From: Lachnospiraceae bacterium
Lineage (GTDB): Bacteria > Bacillota > Clostridia > Lachnospirales > Lachnospiraceae
Length of the DNA: 39,536 nt
Assembly: GCA_017469935.1 (NCBI GenBank)
Contig: JAFUFL010000067.1
Coordinates: 1-39,536 of the forward strand
Direction of reading: 5' to 3'
Shown here: positions 39,079-39,536 of the stretch, in pieces
How the letters are laid out: each line of letters starts with the position of its first letter
How positions within the stretch are numbered: position 1 is the stretch's first letter
Position numbers and translations under genes: made by a program
The notes under the pieces: model-generated
Databases searched by the model: none
What the model saw: only the letters and a program-made list of their open reading frames with translations
Told to the model about the DNA's origin: nothing

Positions 39079-39536
39079 ATGTACCACGTCGAATGCATTG
39101 ACATCCATAAAGATGATATCCTGTTCCCCTATGCTGACAGGGCGTCCCTTTGTGCCAATAACATGTACAATGCAGCCAATTTCCATATCCGCAATCTCAT
39201 GACCGGCCTTAAGAAGGACATCGACGTGCGTACGGAAAATGAGAACTTTGTCATCGGTATTGTGACCGGTTCCATCTCCGGGATCAACGACAGCCTCCGC
39301 AATAAATACGAACGGAAGGTCAGAAAGATCCGGGAGACAGCAGGCCTTTCGGCCGAGGAGCGTGCTGCCAGGATCGCAAAGGTAAAACATCTTCAGTTTT
39401 CTGCGCCTACGGCGGAGAAGTGGTTTGCTTCCTACGAACTCCTTGACGCCGTCTTCAAGTTCACTGACAACCCAGACTACCGGTCCTTCCACGCGCATGT
39501 CATCCAGAACGCCATTAAGGCATGCTGCCAGGCATG
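39079..39536 (+). CDS. tnpB: IS605-type OrfB/TnpB, 5' part
   Basis: An open frame runs from ATG 39079 off the window edge (152 codons visible). It has the start typical of TnpB RNA-guided nucleases of IS200/IS605 elements: YHVECIDIHKDDI, then LCANNMYNAANFHIRNLMTG (about 25-44), and later YRSFHAHVIQNAIKACCQA, equivalent to the Q-x-x-x-x-A helix. The RuvC active site and zinc ribbon lie beyond the window. AGGAAAGGA precedes the ATG at about 9 nt. No tnpA is visible upstream, so the element may be tnpB-only. The large antisense frame over the same bases is a shadow. Confidence 0.75.
   Translation, partial: MYHVECIDIHKDDILFPYADRASLCANNMYNAANFHIRNLMTGLKKDIDVRTENENFVIGIVTGSISGINDSLRNKYERKVRKIRETAGLSAEERAARIAKVKHLQFSAPTAEKWFASYELLDAVFKFTDNPDYRSFHAHVIQNAIKACCQA

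Noticed and set aside
38878-39498. 206-aa minus-strand frame at the right edge
   Set aside because: It is antisense to the recognisable tnpB start on the plus strand.

Overview
The window looks like chromosomal DNA of a Gram-positive, low-to-mid GC Clostridia member, most likely Lachnospiraceae. The evidence is an LL-diaminopimelate aminotransferase (DapL), a MurT/GatD lipid II amidation pair, strong AGGAGG-type ribosome binding sites throughout, and PTS-based trehalose uptake with a GntR/UTRA repressor. I see no rRNA, tRNA or CRISPR array. The genus is inference.

Layout. (1) 1-4.2 kb, minus strand: a 60-aa orphan, an R2K-type ATP-grasp protein, a membrane-anchored alpha/beta hydrolase and a broken small membrane-protein gene. 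(2) 4.4-10.7 kb, minus strand: a five-gene LysR-controlled cluster encoding an O-acetylhomoserine sulfhydrylase-like enzyme, an AhpD/carboxymuconolactone-fold protein, a short-chain dehydrogenase, a cysteine-synthase-like enzyme and a stand-alone LanC-like protein. No lanthipeptide precursor or dehydratase lies nearby. This is the best candidate for an undescribed pathway. The LysR mRNA leader has three strong hairpins and a possible loop-to-Shine-Dalgarno pseudoknot. (3) 10.8-18.1 kb, plus strand: carA-carB (carbamoyl phosphate) then murT-gatD (cell-wall amidation), ending at a strong terminator. (4) 18.2-24.1 kb, minus strand: asnB, dapL, a TIM-barrel sugar isomerase, an RpiB-like isomerase and a GT1 glycosyltransferase. 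(5) 24.2-27.7 kb: a chimeric exonuclease III pseudogene, an orphan gene, intact exonuclease III, and a DUF3990-type ART toxin with an HTH partner. (6) 27.7-32.4 kb, minus strand: treC, treB, treR. (7) 32.4-38.6 kb, minus strand: Phd/VapC toxin-antitoxin, a threonine-aldolase-family lyase, and a tartrate operon (DASS transporter, ttdA, ttdB, tartrate/malate dehydrogenase). (8) The right edge holds the start of an IS605-type tnpB.

Two sequence-level signals stand out beyond the genes. First, a structured element of roughly 150-175 nt with compensatory base changes lies in the leaders of both carA and dapL, each time directly after a hairpin plus T-run, and a third truncated relic lies near 38.83 kb. 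Second, a short near-palindromic repeat (core GACCTCYGGGGTA) occurs about 14 times between 11.8 and 19.9 kb. It appears inside carB and murT in more than one reading frame and both orientations, and also between asnB and dapL. It behaves like an ORF-invading palindromic element of the kind known from Rickettsia.

Functionally the window mixes nitrogen/amino-acid supply (carAB, asnB, dapL), peptidoglycan modification (murT/gatD plus meso-DAP via dapL), carbohydrate and hydroxy-acid use (tre and ttd operons), and accessory or mobile material (toxin-antitoxin modules, tnpB, repeats, pseudogenes).
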